Shown piece by piece: positions 1 through 5,893 of a DNA stretch of 12,257 nucleotides (the first letter of the stretch is position 1; every line of letters starts with the position of its first letter). Both the position numbers and the translations under genes were made by a program. Origin of the DNA: Spirochaetota bacterium. Its GTDB lineage: Bacteria; Spirochaetota; Spirochaetia; Treponematales; Rectinemataceae. The notes under the pieces were generated by a model that did no database searches, was not told the DNA's origin, and worked only from the letters and a program-made list of their open reading frames with translations. The DNA lies in contig JAEZSM010000028.1 of NCBI GenBank assembly GCA_023421875.1, positions 1 through 12,257 of the forward strand. The letters run 5' to 3'.

Positions 1-554
1 TCGCTGCGGTACGGAACCGCCGCCCAGAAAACGACGCAGGATGAATTTCTCTGTTGTCCCATCAGCGCTTCGTCCAGGGCCTTAGAATCGTCACCCTCCC
101 GCTCGAGCACCAGGGCATGCTCTAGTGGGAGATAGCGATAAAGCCCAGGTTTGAGCCCTTCGATTCTTCTGGCGAAAACGTAGACATCCAGCGGGTGCCT
201 GGCGCCGCCCGAGGGGGTTGTCCTGAAAGAATATTTTCCCCTGTTCTCCCGTACGCCCTCGCAGGACCAGAGCAGATAGGAAAGGGTGGTCAGCGGAAGG
301 TTTTCTGTCTTGAAGGCCCGTCTCGAGCGACGGGTTAGCAGCAGCCGGTGCAGGACCGCCGGGGCCGAAGCCGGGTTTTTTTCGATATCATAAGCCTTGT
401 CCACCACCGGCAGGCTGACGACGCTGTCGTCAGGCTGGGGCGGCTCCTGCTGGGGCGGGGGAGGCAGGCCTCGGGACTGGTCGGAGGTTGTCTCCTTTAC
501 CAGATCCCAATTGGACTTTAAAAAATGTCTTCCTTGCAGAAATCGCTCGTCCAT
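1..554 (-). CDS. SagB-type nitroreductase-family oxidoreductase, 3' end outside window
   Basis: The first 184 residues are visible; the rest runs off the left edge. Residues 70-150 carry the opening of a SagB/ThcOx-type FMN nitroreductase domain: RRSRRAF at about 75-81, SYLLW at 92-96, and RTTPSGGARHPL at 111-122, followed by a strand of the form VYVFA and PGLYRY near 137-141. In this family these residues bind FMN and the reductase partner; members include thiazoline/oxazoline oxidases and uncharacterised SagB-type dehydrogenases. The N-terminal 60 residues are hydrophilic with a proline/glutamine-rich linker at 31-41. The ATG lies 1 bp after the TAA of the C_GCAxxG_C_C gene, whose last codons contain the AAAGGA ribosome-binding site, so the two are translationally coupled. 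No precursor peptide or YcaO/cyclodehydratase gene is visible, so a role in peptide oxidation is not supported here. The substrate is unknown. Confidence 0.85.
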   Translation of the reverse strand, partial: MDERFLQGRHFLKSNWDLVKETTSDQSRGLPPPPQQEPPQPDDSVVSLPVVDKAYDIEKNPASAPAVLHRLLLTRRSRRAFKTENLPLTTLSYLLWSCEGVRENRGKYSFRTTPSGGARHPLDVYVFARRIEGLKPGLYRYLPLEHALVLEREGDDSKALDEALMGQQRNSSCVVFWAAVPYRS

Positions 555-555
555 T

Positions 556-1005
556 TTATTTTCCTTTAGGCATATGCGCTTCGACATAGCGCACGACATC
601 GGCGATCAGGGCGTTGCATACTTTGTCGCTCAATCCCTTGGCCTTCATCGCCAGGCGATCTTCGGGGTTCCAGAGATCGGCACCCTCCAGGAGAACCCTG
701 CACTGGGAGGAACCGTGGGAGCTTTCCATGGCGGAAAAGAGCTTGCATACTTCCTCATAGGTCTTCATCTTGGCGTCTTGGTCGGCGCCGTTTTCGCTGC
801 CGTAAATCATGGACAGGGCGAGCACTCCGCCGCTAATCGCGCCGCAGCTGTAGCCAAGCCTTCCCATCCCACCCCCCAGGCCGCCAGAAAGGCGGTGGGC
901 TATACCCTCGTCCAGCCCCAGGTCGGACGCAAAAGCGGTAAACACCGCCTGTGAGCAGGATGAACCACTCTTGTGGATCGTAAGAGCCTTTTCCACTCTG
1001 TCCAT
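556..1005 (-). CDS. C_GCAxxG_C_C family putative redox-active protein
   Basis: A 149-residue protein of the C_GCAxxG_C_C family, small proteins defined by four conserved cysteines and a CGAxxG motif and thought to be redox-active. Visible cysteines are C17 (GSSCSQAV), C54 (GYSCGAISGG, the CGAxxG motif), C87, C102 and C130 (DKVCNA). The glycine-rich stretch GGLGGGMGRLG at 41-51 precedes the central motif, as is usual. An in-frame ATG 90 nt upstream (1095) exists, but I chose 1005: GGAGG sits 9 nt before it, the homology starts there (MDRVEKAL), and the length then matches the roughly 140-residue family norm. The protein is probably cytoplasmic, since there is no signal peptide. It lies 126 nt downstream of glpK and 1 bp upstream of the SagB-type gene, suggesting the two redox proteins act together. 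Biochemical function is unknown. Confidence 0.9.
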   Translation of the reverse strand: MDRVEKALTIHKSGSSCSQAVFTAFASDLGLDEGIAHRLSGGLGGGMGRLGYSCGAISGGVLALSMIYGSENGADQDAKMKTYEEVCKLFSAMESSHGSSQCRVLLEGADLWNPEDRLAMKAKGLSDKVCNALIADVVRYVEAHMPKGK

Positions 1006-1074
1006 ATCAAAAACCTCCAGAAAGCTTGCGTAACTGCGGCGATGCGTTCTAAACTCCGACGCCGGCGCCCGTCT

Positions 1075-1102
1075 ATCATAAAGGATGAAAAGCATCGGGC
1101 AA
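1075..1102 (-). promoter_or_regulatory. Candidate sigma70 promoter for the C_GCAxxG/SagB pair
   Basis: On the minus strand TTGCCC (1102-1097) is followed after 16 nt by TATGAT (1080-1075), about 70 nt before the chosen start at 1005. It lies in the 126-nt gap after glpK, so the two redox genes could be expressed independently of glpK. The -35 match is moderate. I see no clear intrinsic terminator after glpK, so read-through from glpK is also possible. Confidence 0.35.
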
Positions 1103-1131
1103 AGGGCTATGTACCTACTTCTGTGCGTTCG

Positions 1132-2622
1132 CTAGCGATAACTTCTAGCCGCGACAACAGCCTTTTCCCAGCCCGAGACCAGCTCCCCCCGGCGATCCGG
1201 CCCCATGGAAGGCTTGAATTCCCGCTTCTTTCTCCAATTCTTTTTAACCTCGTCCAGGCTCGACCAGTATCCTGTGGCGAGACCGGCCAGGTACGCCGCT
1301 CCCAGGGCCGTGGTCTCGGCTACTTCGGGCAGCACCACCGAGCGTCCGCTGATATCGGCCTGGAACTGCATGAGAAAGGAGTTGGCCGAAGCCCCCCCGT
1401 CGGCCTTGATGCTTGTCAGCGCCCGGCCCGAATCTTTTTCCATGGCATCCAAAAGGTCCCTGGATTCGTAGGCGATGGCTTCCAGGGCTGAGCGCACAAA
1501 ATGCGCCTTGGTGGTACCCCGGGTAATGCCCACAATCGTGCCCCGGACATCCGAATCCCAATACGGCGCTCCAAGTCCGACAAAGGCCGGCACGAGGTAG
1601 ACGCCGCCGGTGTCGGGAACCGAACGGGCAAGTGCTTCACTCTCGGCAGACTCGGTGAGCAAACCCAGCTGGTCCCTGAGCCACTGGATCACAGCCCCTG
1701 CTATGAAAACAGAGCCTTCCAGGGCGTAGGTATAGCCCTTGCCCAGGTCCCAGGCTACGGTCGCCAGAAGGTTGTGCTCCGAAGTGACTGGAAATGGTCC
1801 GGTATTCATCAGAGTGAAGCAGCCCGTGCCGTAGGTGTTCTTCGCTTCCCCGGGGCTGAAACAGGCATGACCGAACAAAGCGGCCTGCTGGTCCCCGGCG
1901 ACGCCCGTAACCGGTATGGCATGGCCGAAAAGTTCGGGCAGTGTTTGGCCGAAAAGCCCCGAGCTGGGCAAAACCTCGGGCAGGACAGCTCTGGGCACTC
2001 CCATCACTGTAAGCAGCTCCTCATCCCAGTTTCTTTTGTGAATATCGAAGAGCAGGGTCCGGCTGGCGTTGGTCGGATCGGTGGCATGGCGCCCGGTAAG
2101 CTTATAGATAAGCCAGGAATCGACGGTGCCGAAGAGAAGCTCGCCCCGCTCAGCCCTGCGCCGCAGATCCGGCCGCTCCCGGAACAGCCAGCTCAGCTTT
2201 GTGCCGGAAAAATATGGATCCAGCACGAGCCCGGTTTTTTCCCGGATGGTTTTTTCCAGTCCGGCGGAGCGAAGTTCCTCGCAGATGCCCGCTGACCTGC
2301 GGCATTGCCAAACTATGGCGTTGTAGACAGGCCGGCCAGAGTCCTTTTCCCAGAGCAGACTGGTCTCGCGCTGATTGGTTATGCCTATGGCGAGTATCTG
2401 CTCGCTCTCGATCTGGGCAGCGGCGATTGCTCCCCTGGCTGCGGCCAGTTGGGTAGCCCAGATCTCCAGAGGATCGTGCTCCACCCAGCCGGGTTGGGGG
2501 AATATCTGCTTGAAGGGTATCTGTTTTACGCCGATGATGATACCGTCTTGATTGAAGAGAATCGCCCTCGATGAGGTGGTGCCCTGGTCCAGGGCAAGGA
2601 TATACTGTTCTTTGGCTGACAT
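1132..2622 (-). CDS. glpK: Glycerol kinase
   Basis: ATP-dependent phosphorylation of glycerol to sn-glycerol 3-phosphate, an FGGY-family cytoplasmic enzyme. The 496-residue length matches the family. Visible motifs are the N-terminal phosphate-binding loop LDQGTTSSR (11-19), the glycerol-contacting NQRET (83-87) with R85/E86, Y137 in DPYFSG, DPTNASRT (182-189), catalytic-base D244 in GVAGDQQAALFGH, and the ATP-site loop KNTYGTGCF (261-269). The frame stays open 73 codons upstream, but homology begins at the ATG at 2622. That ATG has no Shine-Dalgarno sequence and lies 6 nt after a TATACT box, so it may be leaderless. No glycerol facilitator (glpF) or glycerol-3-phosphate dehydrogenase is next to it. 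It ends in TAG after a normal C-terminus, evidence that TAG is a functional stop in this genome. Confidence 0.97.
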   Translation of the reverse strand: MSAKEQYILALDQGTTSSRAILFNQDGIIIGVKQIPFKQIFPQPGWVEHDPLEIWATQLAAARGAIAAAQIESEQILAIGITNQRETSLLWEKDSGRPVYNAIVWQCRRSAGICEELRSAGLEKTIREKTGLVLDPYFSGTKLSWLFRERPDLRRRAERGELLFGTVDSWLIYKLTGRHATDPTNASRTLLFDIHKRNWDEELLTVMGVPRAVLPEVLPSSGLFGQTLPELFGHAIPVTGVAGDQQAALFGHACFSPGEAKNTYGTGCFTLMNTGPFPVTSEHNLLATVAWDLGKGYTYALEGSVFIAGAVIQWLRDQLGLLTESAESEALARSVPDTGGVYLVPAFVGLGAPYWDSDVRGTIVGITRGTTKAHFVRSALEAIAYESRDLLDAMEKDSGRALTSIKADGGASANSFLMQFQADISGRSVVLPEVAETTALGAAYLAGLATGYWSSLDEVKKNWRKKREFKPSMGPDRRGELVSGWEKAVVAARSYR

Positions 2623-2628
2623 GGAGCC

Positions 2629-2636
2629 AGTATACC
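2629..2636. promoter_or_regulatory. Overlapping -10 elements between glpK and the DinB gene
   Basis: The self-complementary core GTATAC (2630-2635) gives TATACT on the minus strand (2634-2629), 6 nt before the glpK ATG, and TATACC on the plus strand (2631-2636), 55 nt before the DinB-family ATG. Both divergent genes could use one symmetric promoter core. The -35 regions are weak on both strands (TTCCGC at 17-nt spacing for glpK). Confidence 0.4.
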
Positions 2637-2691
2637 CGGAAATCGACGAAGGCGGAACGCGGAAAAGTACGTGAATCCGCGGGGGAGGACT

Positions 2692-3216
2692 ATGGAGCGT
2701 AACGAGTACGTGGCGTTGGTAAGCGCTTTCGAGCATGCCTACGACAAGCTGATCGCAAAAGCGAACGCATTGAGTCCCGAAGAATTGCGCTTTGTCCCCA
2801 CCGTCAAGGACGCCTGGTCCAGCAATGACCACTTGGTCCACCTGCTGGACGCCGACTGCAATCTCGTAATGCGTCTTCGCGGTGCGGTGGCTGAGCCCGG
2901 TAAGCCCATTCCTGCCTGGGATCCCGAAGCTTGGAGACTGAAAAACAACTATTCGCTGACCGACGGCCTTTTCTGCCTGGACCTAGCCGTTGCCTTGCGC
3001 AAAGTAATCGCCGAATCGCTTAAAACCCTGGACGAAGAAGTCCGAGTAAAAGCCTGGATACTCCACCCTGAGCGGGGCGAGCTCAGTCTCGAAGCGGTAC
3101 TCAAAATCTATGCCGGCCATCCCGACTTCCACTTGAAATATCTAGAGCGCAACAGTGAAGCCTTTGCCCAAGCCCAGGCCGAGGCTAAAGCCGAGGCGAA
3201 AGGAAGGCAGGAGTGA
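2692..3216 (+). CDS. DinB-superfamily protein
   Basis: A 174-residue, all-helical protein of the DinB/YfiT-like superfamily, four-helix-bundle putative metalloenzymes or thiol-transferase relatives that bind a divalent metal through three histidines. Candidate ligands are H47 or H50 (NDHLVHLLDAD) and H143/H147 (GHPDFHLKY), spaced as in the family. The conserved W42 in KDAWSSNDHL precedes the first histidine. The C-terminal tail (about 156-174) is a charged Ala/Glu/Lys-rich helix with a repeated AEAK unit, beyond the fold proper. I chose ATG 2692, preceded by a GGGGGAGG ribosome-binding site. A GTG at 2671 in the same frame is less well supported. The stop overlaps the mgtC start by 4 nt (GTGA), indicating an operon. 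The substrate is unknown; the name DinB does not imply a role in DNA damage here. Confidence 0.85.
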   Translation: MERNEYVALVSAFEHAYDKLIAKANALSPEELRFVPTVKDAWSSNDHLVHLLDADCNLVMRLRGAVAEPGKPIPAWDPEAWRLKNNYSLTDGLFCLDLAVALRKVIAESLKTLDEEVRVKAWILHPERGELSLEAVLKIYAGHPDFHLKYLERNSEAFAQAQAEAKAEAKGRQE

Positions 3217-3914
3217 ACATTTTCGAACTGCTTTCTGCAAAGGAAATCGATACCCAGATTGCGCTTACCCGTCTGCTCATGGCCCTCGTCGCCGGCGGAC
3301 TGATAGGAGCGGAGCGGGAAATGCGCCGACAAGTAGCCGGCCTGCGCACCCATATTCTTATAAGCCTCGGATCCTGCCTTCTCATGATGCTCTCCATCTG
3401 GATGCCCCAGACTATAGCCCTGGATAAGGGCGACCCGGGCCGAATCGCCGCCCAGGTGGTGTCGGGAATCGGCTTTCTTGGAGCCGGGGCATTTATCAAG
3501 ATAGGCAACAATGTAAAGGGCATGACCACCGCCGCTAGTCTCTGGGTGGTCGCGGCCATTGGACTCACCATTGGCGCCGGCATGTGGCGATCGAGCCTCA
3601 TCGCTCTGGGACTGGTACTCTTCGCCCTAGCCCTTCTGGAGCCCCTGGAGCGCCGAATATTCCCAGCCGAGCGATTCAAGTACGTGAGCATCTGGTTCGC
3701 GGAATCTTCCATGGATAGAAAAATGGTCTATAAGGTGCTCTGTGACCATGGCATCAAGATTCAGTCTGTGGATGCCAGCATGGATATAGGCAAGGGCTCG
3801 ACCAAGCTCACCTACCTGGCAAAGATACCCATAGCCCTCAATATTGAAAGCCTTTTTAAGGAGCTACGAAAAATCGGTGATGTTGAAAAGGTCAAGATCG
3901 AGGAGAATCTTTAG
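3213..3914 (+). CDS. MgtC/SapB family membrane protein
   Basis: A 233-residue inner-membrane protein of the MgtC/SapB family. The N-terminal 145 residues form about five hydrophobic segments and hold the family signatures GLIGAERE (29-36), GLRTHIL (43-49), GIGFLGAGAFIK (85-96) and GMTTAASLWVVAAIG (103-117). Residues 155-233 form a hydrophilic, ACT-like cytoplasmic domain, present in the longer members. MgtC proteins are linked to growth at low Mg2+ and to inhibition of the F-type ATPase in some pathogens; many environmental members have no assigned function. Translation starts at GTG 3213, overlapping the DinB-family stop, with AGGAAGG and AGGA just upstream. It ends in TAG after a normal-looking C-terminus. 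No Mg2+ riboswitch-like leader is visible because the gene is internal to an operon. Confidence 0.92.
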   Translation: MNIFELLSAKEIDTQIALTRLLMALVAGGLIGAEREMRRQVAGLRTHILISLGSCLLMMLSIWMPQTIALDKGDPGRIAAQVVSGIGFLGAGAFIKIGNNVKGMTTAASLWVVAAIGLTIGAGMWRSSLIALGLVLFALALLEPLERRIFPAERFKYVSIWFAESSMDRKMVYKVLCDHGIKIQSVDASMDIGKGSTKLTYLAKIPIALNIESLFKELRKIGDVEKVKIEENL

Positions 3915-4000
3915 CTGGAAGGCGGCGGGCCCGAGGGCAGCAAGGTCCCCTTTAGACTCCGCCCGGCTTTTACAACAAGCTTCGAGGAACTGAAAAAAAC

Positions 4001-4669
4001 TCATATACGCAAGTATTTTCTCACTTCGGTTAATGAAGCGAAAATTTTCGTGGCCATAGCCCTTGCCTTTCTGTCCGGCTCTATCACATCCGGCACCATG
4101 AGTATCGGAGCCCCCGCTGCATGGGCCGCCGCGACTCCCGCCAGGGAGTCTTCCAGCACAAGACAGGCTGCGGGCTCAACCCCCAGGCGCGTAATGGCCT
4201 TTAAATAAATCTCAGGATCGGGCTTGGGTTTTTCGACCTCGTCGCCGCAGATAAGAAAGTCGAATCGTTCCAGGATACCCGCTTTTTTCATTAGAGGGAG
4301 TACCCTTGGCCTTGTGGTGGAGGTAGCCACGGCTAGGGGTACAGCAGCGCGAGCCAGGCCGTCCAGGAGTTCGATAAGCCCTGGCTTGAGGGGAACTGGA
4401 TTTTCCAGGTAATACTCGGCTTCCAGCGAAAGGCGCCGAGCTCGAACCTCGTCATAGGGGAAGCTCGATCCCAGCGAGCCGACAAGAAGACGCCTTCCCT
4501 CGGCGGACGAGTGTCCTACGAGACCTAGCAGCAGGTGGTCGGGGATGTCCCAGCCTTCTGCCCGGCCCGCGGAGCGCCAGAGCTCGATGGCCACCCGCTC
4601 GCTGTCGAACATGAGCCCGTCCATATCAAAAGCGACCGCCCGGATCGCCAAACCCTCGACTTCTATCAT
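4001..4669 (-). CDS. HAD-superfamily phosphatase / beta-phosphoglucomutase-like protein
   Basis: A 222-residue cytoplasmic HAD hydrolase with all four motifs: motif I FDMDGLMFDSE with nucleophile D15 and acid/base D17, motif II T116/S117 (VATSTTR), motif III K147 (EKPKPDP), and motif IV E173/D174 (VLEDSLAG). Residues about 22-90 form the alpha-helical cap, so it belongs to subfamily IA with cap type C1 (phosphoglycolate phosphatase, beta-phosphoglucomutase and sugar-phosphatase-like). The sequence does not settle the substrate. The frame is open upstream to 4804, but ATG 4669 is preferred: GGGAG lies 8 nt before it and the homology starts there. A perfect 16-bp palindrome just upstream may control it. 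The gene is convergent with mgtC, and the 86-bp gap between them has no convincing terminator. Confidence 0.92.
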   Translation of the reverse strand: MIEVEGLAIRAVAFDMDGLMFDSERVAIELWRSAGRAEGWDIPDHLLLGLVGHSSAEGRRLLVGSLGSSFPYDEVRARRLSLEAEYYLENPVPLKPGLIELLDGLARAAVPLAVATSTTRPRVLPLMKKAGILERFDFLICGDEVEKPKPDPEIYLKAITRLGVEPAACLVLEDSLAGVAAAHAAGAPILMVPDVIEPDRKARAMATKIFASLTEVRKYLRI

Positions 4670-4683
4670 GCTATCTACTCCCG

Positions 4684-4699
4684 TTGCAGAACGCTGCAA
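4684..4699. promoter_or_regulatory. 16-bp palindrome upstream of the HAD gene (operator or 5' hairpin)
   Basis: TTGCAG-AACG-CTGCAA is a perfect inverted repeat (two 6-bp arms, 4-nt centre) whose nearer end is 14 bp from the HAD start codon, directly next to its GGGAG ribosome-binding site. It could be an operator or a small mRNA hairpin controlling access to the ribosome-binding site. No regulator gene is adjacent. Confidence 0.35.
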
Positions 4700-4777
4700 T
4701 AATGCGATGGAAGGGGCAATAAGAAAAAGACCCCAAGCGGTACAGGAAGAGGTTCCGTCGCCACAGGGGATACCGGG

Positions 4778-4827
4778 ATGCGGCCAGGCGAAGGTCGGCC
4801 CCACGTACGGCCTTCGCCTGGCCGCGT
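4778..4827. repeat. 50-nt inverted repeat (long stem-loop) between the HAD gene and the tRNA
   Basis: Bases 4780-4794 are the exact reverse complement of 4811-4825 (15 bp). The stem extends outward through one G-T wobble (4779/4826) and an A-T pair (4778/4827), and inward through 4795-4797/4808-4810 (one wobble), giving about 20 pairs round a 10-nt loop. No T-run follows on either strand, so it is not a standard intrinsic terminator. It lies upstream of both flanking genes and resembles a repetitive extragenic palindrome. The sequence between it and the tRNA promoter holds no gene that I recognise. Confidence 0.7.
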
Positions 4828-4857
4828 CAGTCGCACAGCCTTAGCCGGCTGCTTCCG

Positions 4858-4886
4858 TTGACTTTTTCGGGCCCGCTCTGTATAGT
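4858..4886 (+). promoter_or_regulatory. Strong sigma70 promoter of the tRNA gene
   Basis: TTGACT (4858-4863), a 17-nt spacer, then TATAGT (4881-4886): five of six matches to the consensus in each hexamer at ideal spacing. Transcription should begin near 4893, giving a leader of about 46 nt before the mature tRNA 5' end. A GC-rich initiation region follows, as expected for a stable-RNA promoter. Confidence 0.75.
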
Positions 4887-4894
4887 CACAACCT

Positions 4895-4928
4895 GTGTCG
4901 CCGGGCTTTCGGGCCCCTAAAGCGACGC
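4895..4928 (+). other. Hairpin in the 5' leader of the tRNA precursor
   Basis: The arms at 4895-4901 and 4922-4928 pair over 7 bp with one G-T wobble. Inside, GGGC (4903-4906) can pair with GCCC (4913-4916). The element ends 10 nt before the mature tRNA start. It contains a copy of the acceptor-strand word GGGCCC, so it might compete with tRNA folding or guide 5' processing. This is a structural prediction only. Confidence 0.45.
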
Positions 4929-4938
4929 CCCGGCACTC

Positions 4939-5012
4939 GGGCCCTTAGCTCAGTTGGTTAGAGCTGCGGACTCATAATCCGTAGGTCGCTGGTTCAAGTC
5001 CAGCAGGGCCCA
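4939..5012 (+). tRNA. tRNA with CAU anticodon, probably tRNA-Ile2 (lysidine-modified) rather than elongator tRNA-Met
   Basis: A full cloverleaf is visible: acceptor GGGCCCT (4939-4945) with AGGGCCC (5005-5011), D arm GCTC/GAGC (4948-4951/4961-4964), anticodon stem GCGGA/TCCGT round loop CTCATAA (4971-4977, anticodon CAT at 4973-4975), variable AGGTC, T arm GCTGG-TTCAAGT-CCAGC, and discriminator A5012. No CCA is encoded; TAA follows. The C4-G69 and C5-G68 pairs are known recognition features for TilS, and the block GTCGCTGGTTCAAGTCCAGC matches my memory of E. coli tRNA-Ile2, so I favour the AUA-reading tRNA whose C34 becomes lysidine. The elongator tRNA-Met reading remains possible. It is not an initiator, because pair 1-72 (G-C) is intact. 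Confidence 0.96.
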
Positions 5013-5076
5013 TAATCCTTTCGTATCGATCACAAGCATAAAATTGTTTTTCACTTCCTACATTTACCCTGGGGTC

Positions 5077-5085
5077 TGCTATACT
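5077..5085 (+). promoter_or_regulatory. Extended -10 promoter of the metal-transport pair
   Basis: TG-C-TATACT (5077-5085) is an extended -10 element 42 nt before the DUF1007 start codon. No clear -35 box is present, as is common for extended -10 promoters. Transcription would start near 5092. The 65 nt between the tRNA and this site contain no convincing tRNA terminator, so read-through from the tRNA promoter is possible. Confidence 0.4.
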
Positions 5086-5127
5086 GAAAATGATAGGCTA
5101 TACGAATATGGAGAAGTGGAAAAAGGA

Positions 5128-5784
5128 ATGAGACTTTCTTCAGTACTGCGCTGCTTGCTGTTCTTTGTCATGCTGGGATCCGCCGCGGCGGTTTTTGCGC
5201 ACCCGCACATGAGCCTGGAGGCGAGCTGCGAGTTTGTATGGAAGGGCGAAACCCTGTCTGGAGTCTATGTGGACTGGGCCTTCGATCTCTATTTCAGCGC
5301 CGACATTATCCGCGGCTTCGATTCTAACGGCGACGGGGTCTTTGACCAGGCAGAAACAAAGGCGGTCTACGACAACGCCTTCCAAAACCTACGGCACTAT
5401 TACTTTTTTACCTTTATTCGTCAGGGCACGATGAGAACGAATCCTAAATCCGTGGATGATTTTTCGGTTTTCCAAAAGGTAGGCACCCTGCACTACCGGT
5501 TTTTCATCGATCTTTCGGCATATAAGGGTGAGATAAGCCTCGCGCTCTACGATTACACCTATTTTTGCGCCATAGACTACGCGAAAGAGCAGGCGGTCAG
5601 GTTAGAATTTGATAAAAAGCAGGTGCAACCCTCCGCCGAAATCGTGGAGAACAAAAAATACCCAGTCTATTACAATCCCACGGGCGCGATAGACGACAAT
5701 ACCGTGTATTACACGTGGAAAAAGGGATTGCTAACCTTTTATCCTAAAGAAATTGTAGTGAGCTATGGCGCCACAGGGCATTAA
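5128..5784 (+). CDS. DUF1007-family periplasmic protein, partner of a metal permease
   Basis: A 218-residue exported protein of the DUF1007 family, usually encoded beside NicO/RcnA-type Ni/Co transporters. A signal peptide (positive residues, hydrophobic core at about 9-22) is predicted to be cleaved after AVFA at residue 24, exposing an N-terminal His-Pro-His (H25, H27), a plausible metal-binding end. Residues 65-76 (DSNGDGVFDQAE) form a textbook EF-hand calcium loop with D65, N67, D69, G70, D73 and E76. The rest is beta-rich with many Tyr/Phe. I chose ATG 5128: the open frame upstream begins at 5044, but the signal peptide starts at 5128. Its ribosome-binding site is unusual (GGAG at 5110, AAAAGGA abutting the ATG). 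The 3' end overlaps the original start of the permease gene by 20 nt, so the two are co-translated. The metal cannot be determined from sequence. Confidence 0.9.
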   Translation: MRLSSVLRCLLFFVMLGSAAAVFAHPHMSLEASCEFVWKGETLSGVYVDWAFDLYFSADIIRGFDSNGDGVFDQAETKAVYDNAFQNLRHYYFFTFIRQGTMRTNPKSVDDFSVFQKVGTLHYRFFIDLSAYKGEISLALYDYTYFCAIDYAKEQAVRLEFDKKQVQPSAEIVENKKYPVYYNPTGAIDDNTVYYTWKKGLLTFYPKEIVVSYGATGH

Positions 5785-5893
5785 AAACCCCTTGAGGTTT
5801 TGGATCGCTCTGGCTGTCTTGCTTGTCGTCGCGGCTAACAACGGGTAGGGCGCATGGGCGAATCCATTTTTAGGCAGCCCTTCTTCCGGTGCA
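5765..5893 (+). pseudogene. Signal-peptide segment of the NicO permease, interrupted by an in-frame TAG
   Basis: From ATG 5765, in the same frame as the permease, the sequence reads MAPQGIKNPLRFWIALAVLL and onward to NNG, then TAG at 5846-5848, then GAWANPFLG and a Gly/Pro/Ser-rich linker into the permease. The hydrophobic core, the AWA cleavage site and the mature NPFLG start look like a complete signal peptide typical of this family, split by one amber codon. The segment overlaps the DUF1007 stop by 20 nt. It may be a nonsense mutation, a read-through site or a sequencing error; see the permease entry for the downstream starts. Confidence 0.75.

Noticed and set aside
397..954. Plus-strand open frame of 185 codons opposite the SagB and C_GCAxxG genes
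   Set aside because: It lies antisense to two well-supported genes, has no recognisable domain, and is low-complexity Gly/Arg/Ala translation typical of a shadow frame.
973..1491. Plus-strand open frame of 172 codons across the glpK 3' end
   Set aside because: Antisense to glpK and the C_GCAxxG start, with no ribosome-binding site and no homology that I recognise.
3915..4000. Bidirectional terminator between convergent mgtC and HAD genes
   Set aside because: Only a 5-bp CGGGC/GCCCG stem with a loop over 30 nt can be drawn before TTTT; too weak to annotate.
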